Shown: positions 1-8,286, counted from the first letter of the stretch. The stretch: DNA of 64,000 nt from an uncultured Pelagibacteraceae bacterium (GCA_902628565.1 CACONR010000003.1:1-64000); one strand, 5' to 3'. The notes: generated by a model not told the origin, from the sequence alone. A program made the numbers and translations.

Positions 1-209
1 TTATGTTTAAAAGCATGTACTGTGTTGTAAATTGTAGCTAGAGATATTTTTTCATTAAACTTTTGTGAAATATTTTTTGCTAAATCACTAATAGTAAAAT
101 GAAATGTTTTGTCTCTATTAAATAAGACTTCACAAATTTTAAGTCTCTGTTTAGTTGGTCTAAGACCAGAATTTCTTAATTTGCTAACAAATTCGCTATT
201 TTTTAACAT
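1..209 (-). CDS. irr: Fur-family transcriptional regulator, Irr/PerR type (5' part only)
   Basis: Only the first 69 codons lie inside the window; the gene continues past base 1. The translation shows the N-terminal winged-helix DNA-binding domain of Fur proteins, including [17 protein letters not shown] near residue 13 and the recognition-helix region [13 protein letters not shown] near residue 55. The gene is divergent from fabA, and the order irr-fabA is common in alphaproteobacteria, so Irr (iron/heme-responsive) is the best family guess. A PerR-like peroxide sensor is also possible because matching operator boxes flank katG. The metal-binding C-terminus is not visible. A TATAAT hexamer at 215-220 (minus strand) lies so close to the ATG that the message may be nearly leaderless. 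Confidence 0.8.
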   Translation of the reverse strand, partial: MLKNSEFVSKLRNSGLRPTKQRLKICEVLFNRDKTFHFTISDLAKNISQKFNEKISLATIYNTVHAFKH

Positions 210-215
210 TGTTAA

Positions 216-232
216 TTATAATAATTCTAAAC
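216..232 (+). promoter_or_regulatory. Fur-type operator box, copy 1 (irr/fabA intergenic)
   Basis: TTATAATAATTCTAAAC is a 7-1-7 imperfect inverted repeat (TTATAAT-A-ATTCTAA). It combines a PerR-like TTATAAT half with an Irr-box-like TTCTAAA half. It overlaps the presumed minus-strand -10 of the regulator gene, seven bases from its ATG, which fits autorepression. The same motif occurs twice at katG. Confidence 0.55.
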
Positions 233-242
233 TTTATGTATA

Positions 243-259
243 TTATAATGGTTTAAAAT
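243..259 (+). promoter_or_regulatory. degenerate second Fur-type box
   Basis: TTATAATGGTTTAAA has the same left half-site and spacing as the box at 216-232 but a weaker right half. It lies 27 bp downstream of the first box, between irr and fabA. It may be a low-affinity site or simply AT-rich promoter sequence. Confidence 0.3.
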
Positions 260-282
260 CAAGTATTAAGGTGATCTATTGT

Positions 283-669
283 ATGAAAAAAAACTCCTAT
301 ACTTATGAAGAACTTATAAGTTGCGGAAACGGAGGTCTTTTTGGTCCAGGAAATGCAAAATTACCGCTTCCACCAATGTTAATGTTTGATAGAATTACAG
401 AAATTAATGATAAGGATGGTGCTTTTAAGAAAGGTTCTTTAAAAGCTGAATTGGATATTAAGAAAGACCTTTGGTTTTTTGATTGTCATTTTAAAGAAGA
501 TCCTGTGATGCCAGGATGTCTTGGGCTCGATGCTATGTGGCAACTCGTAGGATTTTATTTGGGCTGGATTGGAAATCCAGGAAAAGGTAGAGCCTTGGGC
601 GTTGGAACCGTAAAATTTACAGGAGAAGTTTTAGTAAGAGTTGCGAGTGATACTCAAAATCAAAATTAA
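283..669 (+). pseudogene. fabA: truncated 3-hydroxydecanoyl-ACP dehydratase/isomerase
   Basis: FabA dehydrates 3-hydroxyacyl-ACP and isomerises the C10 intermediate to start unsaturated fatty acid synthesis. The start at 283 is chosen because AAGGTGAT at 268-275 is a good Shine-Dalgarno; the upstream in-frame extension overlaps irr. The first ~115 residues match FabA closely, with both catalytic residues visible: the His in FDCHF and the Asp in CLGLDAMWQ. The protein then stops at 128 residues where FabA is normally about 170. After VKFTGEV it jumps to [12 protein letters not shown], so the second half of the hotdog fold is missing. The residual ASD resembles the conserved TASD near the normal C-terminus, which suggests an internal deletion. 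fabB and fabI, the usual downstream partners, are absent and katG follows instead. It may be inactive; an intact copy could lie elsewhere. Confidence 0.7.
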
Positions 670-693
670 AGAATCTTTCTCTCTAAATTTATA

Positions 694-710
694 TTATAAT
701 CATTCTAAAC
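694..710 (+). promoter_or_regulatory. Fur-type operator box, copy 2 (katG upstream)
   Basis: TTATAATCATTCTAAAC differs from the irr/fabA box at 216-232 at one base. It ends three bases before the katG -35 hexamer TTGACA (713-718). Its inner half TTCTAAACT forms a perfect 9-bp inverted repeat with the next box across a 10-base spacer. Confidence 0.55.
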
Positions 711-712
711 TG

Positions 713-740
713 TTGACATTTAGTTTAGAACTATTATAAA
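713..740 (+). promoter_or_regulatory. katG sigma70-type promoter
   Basis: TTGACA at 713-718 and TATAAA at 735-740 are separated by 16 bases, predicting a start near 747, about 30 bases before the katG ATG. The promoter is flanked on one side and overlapped on the other by Fur-type boxes, so a bound repressor would block RNA polymerase. Confidence 0.6.
723..739 (-). promoter_or_regulatory. Fur-type operator box, copy 3 (overlaps katG -10)
   Basis: On the minus strand this reads TTATAATAGTTCTAAAC, again one base from the irr/fabA box. It covers the -35/-10 spacer and most of the -10. Boxes 2 and 3 are in opposite orientation with centres about 29 bp apart, close to three helical turns. Confidence 0.55.
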
Positions 741-777
741 TTAATAATTCTAATAACCATGGGGAAAATACAAAATT

Positions 778-3015
778 ATGAGCACTGAAGATTTCAAAAA
801 CAAGTCTTTTAAAGTTAATCAAATGAGCAAATGTCCTTTTACCGGTGCAGGAACACCTGCAAAGTTTTCTGCAGGAAGAGGTCAAACAGTAAGAGACTTT
901 TGGCCAAATAGTTTAAATCTTAAAATTCTTAGTCAGCATTCAAATTTAACGAACCCTATGGATAAAAAATTTAATTATGCAAAAGAATTTAAAAAACTAA
1001 ATTACAAAGCATTAAAAAAAGATTTAAAAAAATTAATGACAGACTCCCAAGAGTGGTGGCCAGCAGATTATGGTCATTATGGTCCATTATTTATTAGATT
1101 AGCTTGGCATGCCGCAGGAACTTACAGAACTGGTGATGGTAGAGGTGGAGCAGGAACAGGTAACCAGAGATTTGCGCCACTTAATTCTTGGCCAGATAAT
1201 GTAAACCTAGATAAAGCTAGATTACTTTTATGGCCTATTAAAAAAAAATATGGAAGAAAAATTTCATGGGCAGATTTATTTATACTTGTTGGAAATGTAG
1301 CTTTAGACTCAATGGGTTTTAAAACTTTTGGTTTCGGAGCTGGCAGAACTGATATTTGGGAACCAGAAGATGATATTTATTGGGGCTCAGAAAAAGAAAT
1401 GTTAGGTGTGGAAAGATATAGTGGAAAAAGAGATTTGGAACAGCCATTAGGAGCTTCACATATGGGTTTAATCTATGTAAATCCGCAAGGTCCTGACGCT
1501 AATCCAGATCCAAAACTAGCAGCACATGATATTAGAGAGACATTTGGCAGAATGGCTATGAATGACTATGAGACAGCAGCATTAGTTGCTGGAGGACATA
1601 CGTTTGGAAAATCTCATGGTGCAGCATCTGAGTCATATAAAGGACCCGATCCTGAGGCTTCAAGACTTCAAGACCAGTCAACTGGTTGGAATAGTGGATA
1701 TAAATCTGGAAAAGGTGTTGATACAATAAGTAGTGGTATTGAGGGCGCTTGGACTCAAAATCCAATTCAATGGGATATGGGTTATTTAGATTGTTTATAT
1801 GGACATGACTGGGAACTTACAAAAAGCCCAGCTGGTGCTCATCAATGGACTCCGAAGAAAAATGGGCAAGAGATTAAAATGGTTCCCGATGCACATCAAA
1901 AAGGTGTGCTTCATCCACCAATGATGCAAACAACCGACATATCGATGAAAGTTGACCCTAGCTATGGACCTATCACAAAACATTTTCACCAAAATCCAAA
2001 AGAATTTCACGATGCTTTTGCGAGAGCATGGTTTAAATTAACTCACAGAGATATGGGACCAAGAGTTTGCTATCTTGGTAGCGAGGTTCCAAAAGAACAA
2101 CTAATTTGGCAGGATCCAATTGATAAGCCTAAATACAAACTTAAATCAAAGGATGTTAAAGATTTAAAAAGTAAAATCTCTAAATCAAAAATATCAATTT
2201 CAGATTTAGTTTCTACCGCATGGGCTTCAGCATCTACGTTCAGAGGCTCTGATAAAAGAGGCGGCGCTAATGGTGCAAGAATAATGTTGGAACCACAAAA
2301 AAATTGGAAAGTAAACAATCCAAAAAAATTATCATTTGTAATTAAAGCTTTAGAAAAAATTAAAAGCAAATTCGATAGTAAAAAGAAAGGTGTTTCAATG
2401 GCAGACTTGATTGTACTAGCTGGTGGTGTTGGTATCGAAATGGCTGCAAAAAAAGCTGGCTATAAAGTTCAAGTTCCATTTTCAGCAGGAAGAGGAGACG
2501 CAAGGCAAGATCAGACTGATGTTAACTCATTTAGTCTTTTAGAACCACAAGCAGATGGTTTTAGAAATTACCTAAATAGTGGATCTTCAAATGTTTCTGC
2601 AGAGGAAAAACTGGTTGATAAGGCTCAATTGATGGGTTTAACAGCTCCAGAAATGACTGCACTTGTGGGTGGAATGAGAGTATTAAACACAAATTTTGAT
2701 GGCTCAAAACATGGTGTTTTTACAAACAGACCTGGTTCGCTTACTAATGATTATTTCATAAACCTTTTAGACATGAATACCACTTGGAAAGAAGAGGATA
2801 AATCTGAACAAACATTTATTGGTAAAGATAGAAAAACTCAAAAAACTAAATGGAAGGCGACAAGAGTTGATTTAATTTTTGGTTCAAACTCTCAACTAAG
2901 AGCTCTAGCTGAGGTTTATGCATGTGAAGACTCGGGTGATAAATTTGTTAAAGATTTTATTGCCGCATGGGTAAAAGTTATGAATTCAGATCGATTTGAC
3001 TTGAAGTTAAATTAA
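778..3015 (+). CDS. katG: catalase-peroxidase KatG
   Basis: A bifunctional heme enzyme that removes hydrogen peroxide by catalase and peroxidase reactions. The 745-residue length is typical. The distal site reads [12 protein letters not shown] (Arg107, Trp110, His111) and the proximal heme ligand is His274 in [11 protein letters not shown]. The Trp110, Tyr233 ([10 protein letters not shown]) and Met259 (FGRMAMND) that form the catalase cross-link are all present with the spacing of the M. tuberculosis enzyme. The C-terminal degenerate peroxidase half is complete. The GGGG at 761-764 precedes the ATG at 778; a second ATG at 823 (MSKCPFTG) is an alternative start. No signal peptide is evident, so a cytoplasmic enzyme. 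It follows a broken fabA and carries a Fur-type-box promoter, so acquisition at this site is plausible. Confidence 0.97.
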   Translation: MSTEDFKNKSFKVNQMSKCPFTGAGTPAKFSAGRGQTVRDFWPNSLNLKILSQHSNLTNPMDKKFNYAKEFKKLNYKALKKDLKKLMTDSQEWWPADYGHYGPLFIRLAWHAAGTYRTGDGRGGAGTGNQRFAPLNSWPDNVNLDKARLLLWPIKKKYGRKISWADLFILVGNVALDSMGFKTFGFGAGRTDIWEPEDDIYWGSEKEMLGVERYSGKRDLEQPLGASHMGLIYVNPQGPDANPDPKLAAHDIRETFGRMAMNDYETAALVAGGHTFGKSHGAASESYKGPDPEASRLQDQSTGWNSGYKSGKGVDTISSGIEGAWTQNPIQWDMGYLDCLYGHDWELTKSPAGAHQWTPKKNGQEIKMVPDAHQKGVLHPPMMQTTDISMKVDPSYGPITKHFHQNPKEFHDAFARAWFKLTHRDMGPRVCYLGSEVPKEQLIWQDPIDKPKYKLKSKDVKDLKSKISKSKISISDLVSTAWASASTFRGSDKRGGANGARIMLEPQKNWKVNNPKKLSFVIKALEKIKSKFDSKKKGVSMADLIVLAGGVGIEMAAKKAGYKVQVPFSAGRGDARQDQTDVNSFSLLEPQADGFRNYLNSGSSNVSAEEKLVDKAQLMGLTAPEMTALVGGMRVLNTNFDGSKHGVFTNRPGSLTNDYFINLLDMNTTWKEEDKSEQTFIGKDRKTQKTKWKATRVDLIFGSNSQLRALAEVYACEDSGDKFVKDFIAAWVKVMNSDRFDLKLN

Positions 3016-3037
3016 GCTATAAAGCGGAACAAAAAAA

Positions 3038-3634
3038 ATGGTAAAAGCAATTTTTGAAGATTTCTATGAAGTTCCTAATCTTAATTTTGATATATCAAAG
3101 TTAAGAGAGGACTTAGATAAAATTTTAAAAGCTAAAAAATTCAACTCTCCTGGTGTCACACACTTTGGTGCAATACCATTAAATCAAATACCAAATGATA
3201 AAAGTTCTATCGAGGGAAATAATATTAGAGGAAAATATTGGACTATTGCAGATGAAACTGGAAAAGAAGTTTCTCGAGATATTGACATTGATGAGTCAAA
3301 ATATACCCAATTAGTTCCTGAATTTGAAAAAACATATTTTAAAGAAGTTTACGAAACTTTAAGTAAAACGTTTAAACTAGGTAGAGTAAGACTTTTATTA
3401 AAAGAACCAAGATCGACATTGAGCTGGCATAAAGATCCTGAATGCAGACTGCATGTACCTATTATTACTAATAAAGGTTGTTCTATGGTAATTGAAAATG
3501 TAGCAAAACATCTTCCAGCTGATGGTAAGGTTTGGATAACAAATAATACAAAATACCATAACTTTTTTAATGGTGGAGAACAGGCTAGAGTGCACCTAGT
3601 TGCATGTGTACTTGAAAGTCCGTTTAAAAAATAA
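3038..3634 (+). CDS. aspartyl/asparaginyl beta-hydroxylase-like 2-oxoglutarate/Fe(II) oxygenase
   Basis: A 198-residue cupin-type oxygenase. The iron triad is visible as His131-x-Asp133 in LSWHKDPECRLH and His174 in NTKYHNFFNGG, with Arg184 ten residues later in the position that binds 2-oxoglutarate. This arrangement matches the aspartyl/asparaginyl beta-hydroxylase domain family. The substrate cannot be told from sequence; small-molecule or peptidyl hydroxylation are both possible. It starts 23 bases after katG and its last base is the first base of the next ATG, so the three genes probably form one transcript. No signal peptide. Confidence 0.75.
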   Translation: MVKAIFEDFYEVPNLNFDISKLREDLDKILKAKKFNSPGVTHFGAIPLNQIPNDKSSIEGNNIRGKYWTIADETGKEVSRDIDIDESKYTQLVPEFEKTYFKEVYETLSKTFKLGRVRLLLKEPRSTLSWHKDPECRLHVPIITNKGCSMVIENVAKHLPADGKVWITNNTKYHNFFNGGEQARVHLVACVLESPFKK

Positions 3635-3876
3635 TGGAATTGACAACCGGCATATTTAAAGCTGCTGGACAGATCTACACAAATAATAGAGGTTCAATTT
3701 TAAGAACTATTATTTATACAATTGGTCATTTTGCAATAGCTATAACTGTTTTAATGCTTGTTGCAGATGTTTCGTTCATGATAGCACTAACAGACGCAAT
3801 AGTAGAACCAATAGCTAATTCTATATGGTATTTTATTTTAGATAAGTGGTGGGCGAGTAAATCAAAAAACTCTTAA
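3634..3876 (+). CDS. DUF2061 small membrane protein
   Basis: An 80-residue predicted inner-membrane protein with two hydrophobic helices (about residues 23-45 and 48-68). It ends in a WYFILDKWW-type segment that resembles the YYxHERxW end of DUF2061 proteins. The function of the family is unknown. The ATG uses the final A of the upstream stop codon, which implies translational coupling to the oxygenase. The 3' end overlaps the convergent SH3 gene by four bases. Confidence 0.65.
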   Translation: MELTTGIFKAAGQIYTNNRGSILRTIIYTIGHFAIAITVLMLVADVSFMIALTDAIVEPIANSIWYFILDKWWASKSKNS

Positions 3877-4331
3877 TCTAATACACCCCAAATATTGTCC
3901 GTTTTTATCCAACCTTCAAAATCATCCGTATTTATTTTGCACCAAATTCCATTGCATTTTTGAACTATTAGAACTCTTCCACTTTTAATTTTAGCTAATG
4001 GTTTAGAAAAATTTGTCGGATTTTCGAATAAAATTTTATCTTTTATGGGAATAATTGAATTTATTTTTTTTAATTGAGACCAATGTATCCATCCGCTGTT
4101 GTTTTTAAAATCAATTACTCTTCGCCAGTTCTCTTTTTTATCAATTTGCTTTAGGGGCAAATTTACTTTTTTATAAATAAATTTTATAGGAGACCCAAAA
4201 CTTGGTCCATACCTTACATTGACCTTACTTTTCTTTAAAGACAAGAAAATTTCTTGAGCACAACTTAATGAGGTAAAAAATAATAAAAATAAAGTAACAA
4301 GAAAAAAATTAAATTCTTTTTTTTTTAACAT
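3873..4331 (-). CDS. exported SH3b-domain protein
   Basis: A 152-residue protein with a Lys-rich start, a hydrophobic stretch at residues 8-22 and a likely signal-peptidase site near SLSCAQE. The rest fits two tandem bacterial SH3 (SH3_4/DUF1058-type) repeats: KVNVRYGPSFGSPIKFIYKK with GWIHWSQL, then IKSGRVLIVQKCNGIWCKI with GWIKTDNIWG. Such proteins are periplasmic and are thought to bind cell-wall components; no enzyme function is implied. The first 23 bases overlap the end of the upstream ThiF-like gene, so the two are co-transcribed. A lipoprotein is less likely because the Cys is not in a clean lipobox. Confidence 0.7.
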   Translation of the reverse strand: MLKKKEFNFFLVTLFLLFFTSLSCAQEIFLSLKKSKVNVRYGPSFGSPIKFIYKKVNLPLKQIDKKENWRRVIDFKNNSGWIHWSQLKKINSIIPIKDKILFENPTNFSKPLAKIKSGRVLIVQKCNGIWCKINTDDFEGWIKTDNIWGVLD

Positions 4332-5070
4332 CTTTTAACTTTTTAAATTTAATTTTTCTAAAATTCAGATTTAATAGGTCTAGAACCAAAACTTGACCGT
4401 TTAAATTTTTACCGATAGATAAAATCTTTTTTAAAATTTCATTCGCCTGCATAATTCCTATTATACCAGCCACCGTACCCAAGATGCCTTCATATTCACA
4501 ATTTAATATATCGTTTGAAATCTCATATTCTTGATAAAAAGATCTTATACAAGGTGTTTTTTTATTTTTAAAATCAAAACTAAAAATATGACCATCAAAT
4601 TTACTTATTGCTCCAGATACTAGAAATTTTTTATATTTTCTTGAAAAATCATTAATTAAAAACTTTGTCTCAAAATTATCTGATCCATCAATTATGTAGT
4701 CATAATTTTTTATAATTTTTTGATAATTGTTAATATTTAATCTTATTTTATACGAGTTTATTTTTATTTTTGAGTTTATCTTTTTTAATTTTTTTTGAGC
4801 AGACTTTACTTTGGATTTTTTTAAGTCTTCGATGTTGTAAAGACTTTGTCTGTGAATATTTGATAAATTAACAATATCATGGTCAACAATGCCCAAAACA
4901 CCTACGCCTGCTCTTGCTAAAAACTCAGCCGCAGGACAACCTAAACCTCCCATTCCAATAATTAAAACTTTTGCTTTAATAATTTTTTTTTGGCCCAAAC
5001 TTCCAATATTTTTTAAAACTATTTGTCTTGAAAATCTCTCTATTTGATTTTTATCTAAATTGATATTCAT
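4309..5070 (-). CDS. ThiF/MoeB/HesA-family adenylyltransferase (E1-like)
   Basis: These enzymes adenylate the C-terminal glycine of a small sulfur carrier (MoaD, ThiS) before sulfur transfer. The ATP-binding GMGGLG motif is at residues 39-44, followed by VDHDIVNLSNIHRQ (residues 62-75) with the conserved Asp, Asn and Arg. The later DGSDNFETKFLIND segment matches the family. A cysteine in LNCEYEGILGTVAG aligns with the acceptor-cysteine region. The usual zinc site is not intact: the first CxxC reads CIRS and the C-terminal CxxC is absent. At 253 residues it is full length for MoeB/ThiF without a rhodanese domain. It starts in a four-base overlap with dut. Whether it serves thiamine, molybdopterin or another carrier cannot be decided here. 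Confidence 0.8.
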   Translation of the reverse strand: MNINLDKNQIERFSRQIVLKNIGSLGQKKIIKAKVLIIGMGGLGCPAAEFLARAGVGVLGIVDHDIVNLSNIHRQSLYNIEDLKKSKVKSAQKKLKKINSKIKINSYKIRLNINNYQKIIKNYDYIIDGSDNFETKFLINDFSRKYKKFLVSGAISKFDGHIFSFDFKNKKTPCIRSFYQEYEISNDILNCEYEGILGTVAGIIGIMQANEILKKILSIGKNLNGQVLVLDLLNLNFRKIKFKKLKDVKKKRI

Positions 5071-5504
5071 TTACCTGTTGAACCAAATCCACCTTTACCT
5101 CTGATAGATTTAGGTAAATCATTTATTTCTTCTAATTCCATCTTGACCACAGGCGCTAATATCATTTGAGCAATTCTATCACCATTATTAATTGAAAAAT
5201 TTTTATTTCCATGATTATAGATGATAACCTTTATTTCTCCTCTATAATCACTATCAATTGTTCCTGGAGTGTTTAATACGCTAATATTATTTTTCGCTGC
5301 CAAACCTGATCTTGGTCTTATTTGCATCTCGTAATCTTCTGGGAAAGCAACAGATAATCCTGTGGGAATTAAAACAGATGTTTTGGGTTCTAGATTAATC
5401 GGTTCTTTTATAAATGCAATTAAGTCTACACCTGATGCGCCACTGGTTTTGTATTCGGGTAATTTTACAGCTGGGTCAAGTTTTTTGATTAAGACTTTAA
5501 CCAT
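5067..5504 (-). CDS. dut: deoxyuridine 5'-triphosphate nucleotidohydrolase
   Basis: A homotrimeric dUTPase that converts dUTP to dUMP and pyrophosphate, which keeps uracil out of DNA and feeds thymidylate synthesis. The 145-residue protein shows the conserved motifs in order: SGVDLIA, RPRSGLAAKN, NTPGTIDSDYRGE, GDRIAQMIL and the glycine-rich C-terminal arm RGKGGFGSTGK that closes over the active site. It lies between coaBC and the ThiF-like gene and touches both by one to four bases. The pairing dfp-dut is conserved in many proteobacteria, so the call is secure. Confidence 0.97.
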   Translation of the reverse strand: MVKVLIKKLDPAVKLPEYKTSGASGVDLIAFIKEPINLEPKTSVLIPTGLSVAFPEDYEMQIRPRSGLAAKNNISVLNTPGTIDSDYRGEIKVIIYNHGNKNFSINNGDRIAQMILAPVVKMELEEINDLPKSIRGKGGFGSTGK

Positions 5505-6709
5505 TAATTTATTTGAGCAACTATTCTATCTACAATTTCCTCTGATATCTCTGACTTCTTTTTTAATGAAAGTTTCTCTTTTTTTATTTCTTTGTTTTTA
5601 TAGAAAATTGTAACTTCATTATTTTCATTATCAAAACCACTTTCATCTTTTGAGACATCGTTAGCTATTATCCAGTCGCAATTTTTATCTTTTAATTTTT
5701 GCAACGCATTTTTCTCTAAACTTGTTGTTTCAGCAGCAAAACCTATAACCATTTTTGGTCTCATAGAGTTATGATTTGAAACATAGCTCAAAATATCGAT
5801 ATTTCTCTCTAAATTTAATGTTAAATTATCAACTTTTTTAATCTTTTCTTTATGTTCATGACTAGCTTTGAAATCAGCAACAGCAGCATTAAATACAGCT
5901 ATATCAGTTGGAAGATTTTTTTGAGTGGCCTTAAACATTTCTTCAGTAGTCTCAACTTTGATTAATTTAATATTTTCATCTATTTTTAGGTTTGTTGGTC
6001 CAGATATTAAAGTTGTATCAAAACCTCTTTTACAGAGAGATTTTGCTATCTCGTAACCCTGTTTACCGCTAGATTTATTTGTAATAAATCTTACAGGGTC
6101 TATATATTCATTTGTAGGACCCGCGGTTACTAGAGCTTTGAGTTTATTATTTTTGATTTTATTAAATAAAAAATTTTGAATTTCTTTATAAATAACTAAA
6201 GCTTCAGACATTTTACCCTCACCATATTCACCGCAAGCCATATCACCTATTTCAGGGCCAATAATTTTGTAGCCAAAACCTTTCAATGTTTTTAGATTAT
6301 TTTGTGTAGACTGATGTTCCCACATTCTAACATTCATTGCTGGAGCTAAAAAAACTTGTTTATTTGAAGCTAATATAACTGTGGATGCTAAGTCGTCTGC
6401 GTTACCCTGGCTTAATTTGGAAATGGTGTTGGCAGTTGCTGGAGCGACGATGATTACATCGGCCCATCTTGATAAAGAAATATGGTCCATTTCTGTCTCA
6501 TTCTCTAGGCTAAATAAATCATCATAAACTTTACCTTGAGATAATGAGGCTACAGATAATGGGGTTACAAACTCCTTTGCACTTTTAGTTAGTATTGTTT
6601 TTATTTCAGCATTATTCTTTCTAAACATTCTTATTGTTTCAAGACTTTTGTAAGCAGAAATTCCACCACATATTATAAAAAGAATTTTTTTGTTTGATAA
6701 ATTTCTCAT
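5504..6709 (-). CDS. coaBC: bifunctional phosphopantothenoylcysteine decarboxylase/synthetase
   Basis: Two steps of coenzyme A synthesis: CoaB joins 4'-phosphopantothenate to cysteine using CTP, and CoaC decarboxylates the product with FMN. The N-terminal flavoprotein half has GGISAYKS, the active-site histidine in MDHISLSRWAD, PAMNVRMWEH and the cysteine of MACGEYGEGKMSE. The synthetase half begins near residue 190 with VTAGPTNEYIDPVRFITN and includes SSGKQGYEIAK and AAVADF. At 401 residues it is the usual fused length. The stop touches the dut ATG, and eight bases separate it from ubiB upstream, which indicates one operon. Confidence 0.97.
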   Translation of the reverse strand: MRNLSNKKILFIICGGISAYKSLETIRMFRKNNAEIKTILTKSAKEFVTPLSVASLSQGKVYDDLFSLENETEMDHISLSRWADVIIVAPATANTISKLSQGNADDLASTVILASNKQVFLAPAMNVRMWEHQSTQNNLKTLKGFGYKIIGPEIGDMACGEYGEGKMSEALVIYKEIQNFLFNKIKNNKLKALVTAGPTNEYIDPVRFITNKSSGKQGYEIAKSLCKRGFDTTLISGPTNLKIDENIKLIKVETTEEMFKATQKNLPTDIAVFNAAVADFKASHEHKEKIKKVDNLTLNLERNIDILSYVSNHNSMRPKMVIGFAAETTSLEKNALQKLKDKNCDWIIANDVSKDESGFDNENNEVTIFYKNKEIKKEKLSLKKKSEISEEIVDRIVAQIN

Positions 6710-6717
6710 CGACTGAA

Positions 6718-8286
6718 TTAAAATATTAAAAGACCAAAAATTACAAGGATTAATAAACCAATAATAGATTGGTTTCTAAAAGCAGTCATTTCTGATTTTT
6801 GAGTGTTTAAGGCCGTATAGGAATTTGAGTTTTGTGGGATTTGTCCACTAGCAAGATAAGTAAGAGCTTGATTAGCTTTATCCATAATTTCAGGAAATTC
6901 CGGTAATCTTTTTATTACTTCAGATGTATTTTGAAGTGTCTCATTTAGTTTTGTCATTGGATCTTTTGTTTCTTTTAGCCAACTTTCAAGAACTGGTTTT
7001 GAAGTGGTCCAAATATTTGTGTTTGGATTTAATTTTCTAGCTACACCTTCAACAACAACCATTGTTTTCTGTAACATTAGAAGCTGAGGTTGAGTTTGCA
7101 TGTTAAATTTTTCTGTGACATCAAATAGTTGCTTTAATAATTTTCCTCCAGAAATATCTTTAACTGCTTGACCAAAAATTGGTTCACCGATGGATCTTAG
7201 GGCTTGAGCCAAATCATCTATTGGAACTTCTTTTGGCACAAGACCTGCAATCAAATGTACTTCAGCAACTTTACGATAATCTCTTTGAATAAAACCAAAT
7301 AAAATTTCAGCTAAAAATCTTTTACTCATTTTATCTAATCTACCCATAATTCCAAAATCAATAGGAACAATTTGACCATCATTATCTATGAAAATATTGC
7401 CTTGGTGCATATCTGCATGAAAAAAACCATCTCTTACAGCATGTCTTAAAAAATTTTGAATAATATCTTCTGCAATTTTTTCAGTATTAAATTCTTTATT
7501 TTTTAGTTCTTCTGTTTCTCTAATAGATATTCCATCCACCCAATCTAGAGTCATTACATTTTCGCTTGTATAATTCCAATAAATTTTAGGAACTCTAAAT
7601 CCAACATCATTCTTTGTATTTTCAGCATATTCATTTGCAGCAGCTGCTTCAAATCTTAAATCCATCTCTAGATTTGTGATTTCTTTTAATAAAAATACTA
7701 CTTCTACCAGCTTGAGCCTTTTTGTCTTTTTAATAAATGATTCTATTAAGAAAGCAAAAAGCATTATTGCATCAATCTCCTCATTAAATATTTTTTTTAT
7801 GTTTGGTCTTAGAATTTTAATTGCAACGTCCTTAAGAACTCCATTGTCATTAATTTGAGCTTTGTGGACTTGAGCAATTGAAGCAGCAGCAACTGGTTCA
7901 CTTAAATTTATTATAGAGTCATAACTTTCGTTACCTAGATCATTTTTAATTATTTCTTTAGCTTGTATCAAAGAAAAGGGTGGTAATTTATCTTGAAGGT
8001 TCTCAAGTTTTTTGGAAAGTTCCTCGCCAATTATATCAGGCCTGGTGGCTAAAAATTGACCAAGTTTAATAAAAGTTGTTCCCATTGACTCTAAAGAGTC
8101 AGACAGTCTCTCTCCCTCGTCTTTATTTGCATCTATTTGTTTTTTTGGTGAAAAGGAAAATGATAATATCTTAAATAAAATCTTTATAGATAAAGGTGGT
8201 TCCTTAAATTTTGATACAATATTTAAAATATCAGAACAAGCTACTTTCCTTCCAAGTTTAAAGAGAATAATTAATTTTTTTACCAT
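6718..8286 (-). CDS. ubiB: UbiB/ABC1-family protein kinase-like ubiquinone biosynthesis protein
   Basis: UbiB is an atypical kinase/ATPase needed for coenzyme Q synthesis, anchored to the inner membrane. The sequence has the family's KxGQ-like KLGQFLATRPDI, the alanine-rich nucleotide loop SEPVAAASIAQVHKA, VAIKILRP and the catalytic stretch GFFHADMHQGNIFID followed by VPIDFGIMG. A hydrophobic C-terminal helix (SIIGLLILVIFGLLIF) anchors it. I place the start at 8286, where the ATG uses the last base of the ubiE stop (TGATG); an in-frame ATG twelve bases upstream is the alternative. Gene order ubiE-ubiB-coaBC-dut is common in alphaproteobacteria. Confidence 0.95.
   Translation of the reverse strand: MVKKLIILFKLGRKVACSDILNIVSKFKEPPLSIKILFKILSFSFSPKKQIDANKDEGERLSDSLESMGTTFIKLGQFLATRPDIIGEELSKKLENLQDKLPPFSLIQAKEIIKNDLGNESYDSIINLSEPVAAASIAQVHKAQINDNGVLKDVAIKILRPNIKKIFNEEIDAIMLFAFLIESFIKKTKRLKLVEVVFLLKEITNLEMDLRFEAAAANEYAENTKNDVGFRVPKIYWNYTSENVMTLDWVDGISIRETEELKNKEFNTEKIAEDIIQNFLRHAVRDGFFHADMHQGNIFIDNDGQIVPIDFGIMGRLDKMSKRFLAEILFGFIQRDYRKVAEVHLIAGLVPKEVPIDDLAQALRSIGEPIFGQAVKDISGGKLLKQLFDVTEKFNMQTQPQLLMLQKTMVVVEGVARKLNPNTNIWTTSKPVLESWLKETKDPMTKLNETLQNTSEVIKRLPEFPEIMDKANQALTYLASGQIPQNSNSYTALNTQKSEMTAFRNQSIIGLLILVIFGLLIF

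Noticed and set aside
109..282. Upstream in-frame extension of fabA starting at 109
   Set aside because: It runs antisense through the irr start, is not FabA-like, and a good Shine-Dalgarno supports the ATG at 283.
700..885. Minus-strand ORF over the katG promoter
   Set aside because: No family match, opposes the clear promoter and operator boxes; a shadow.
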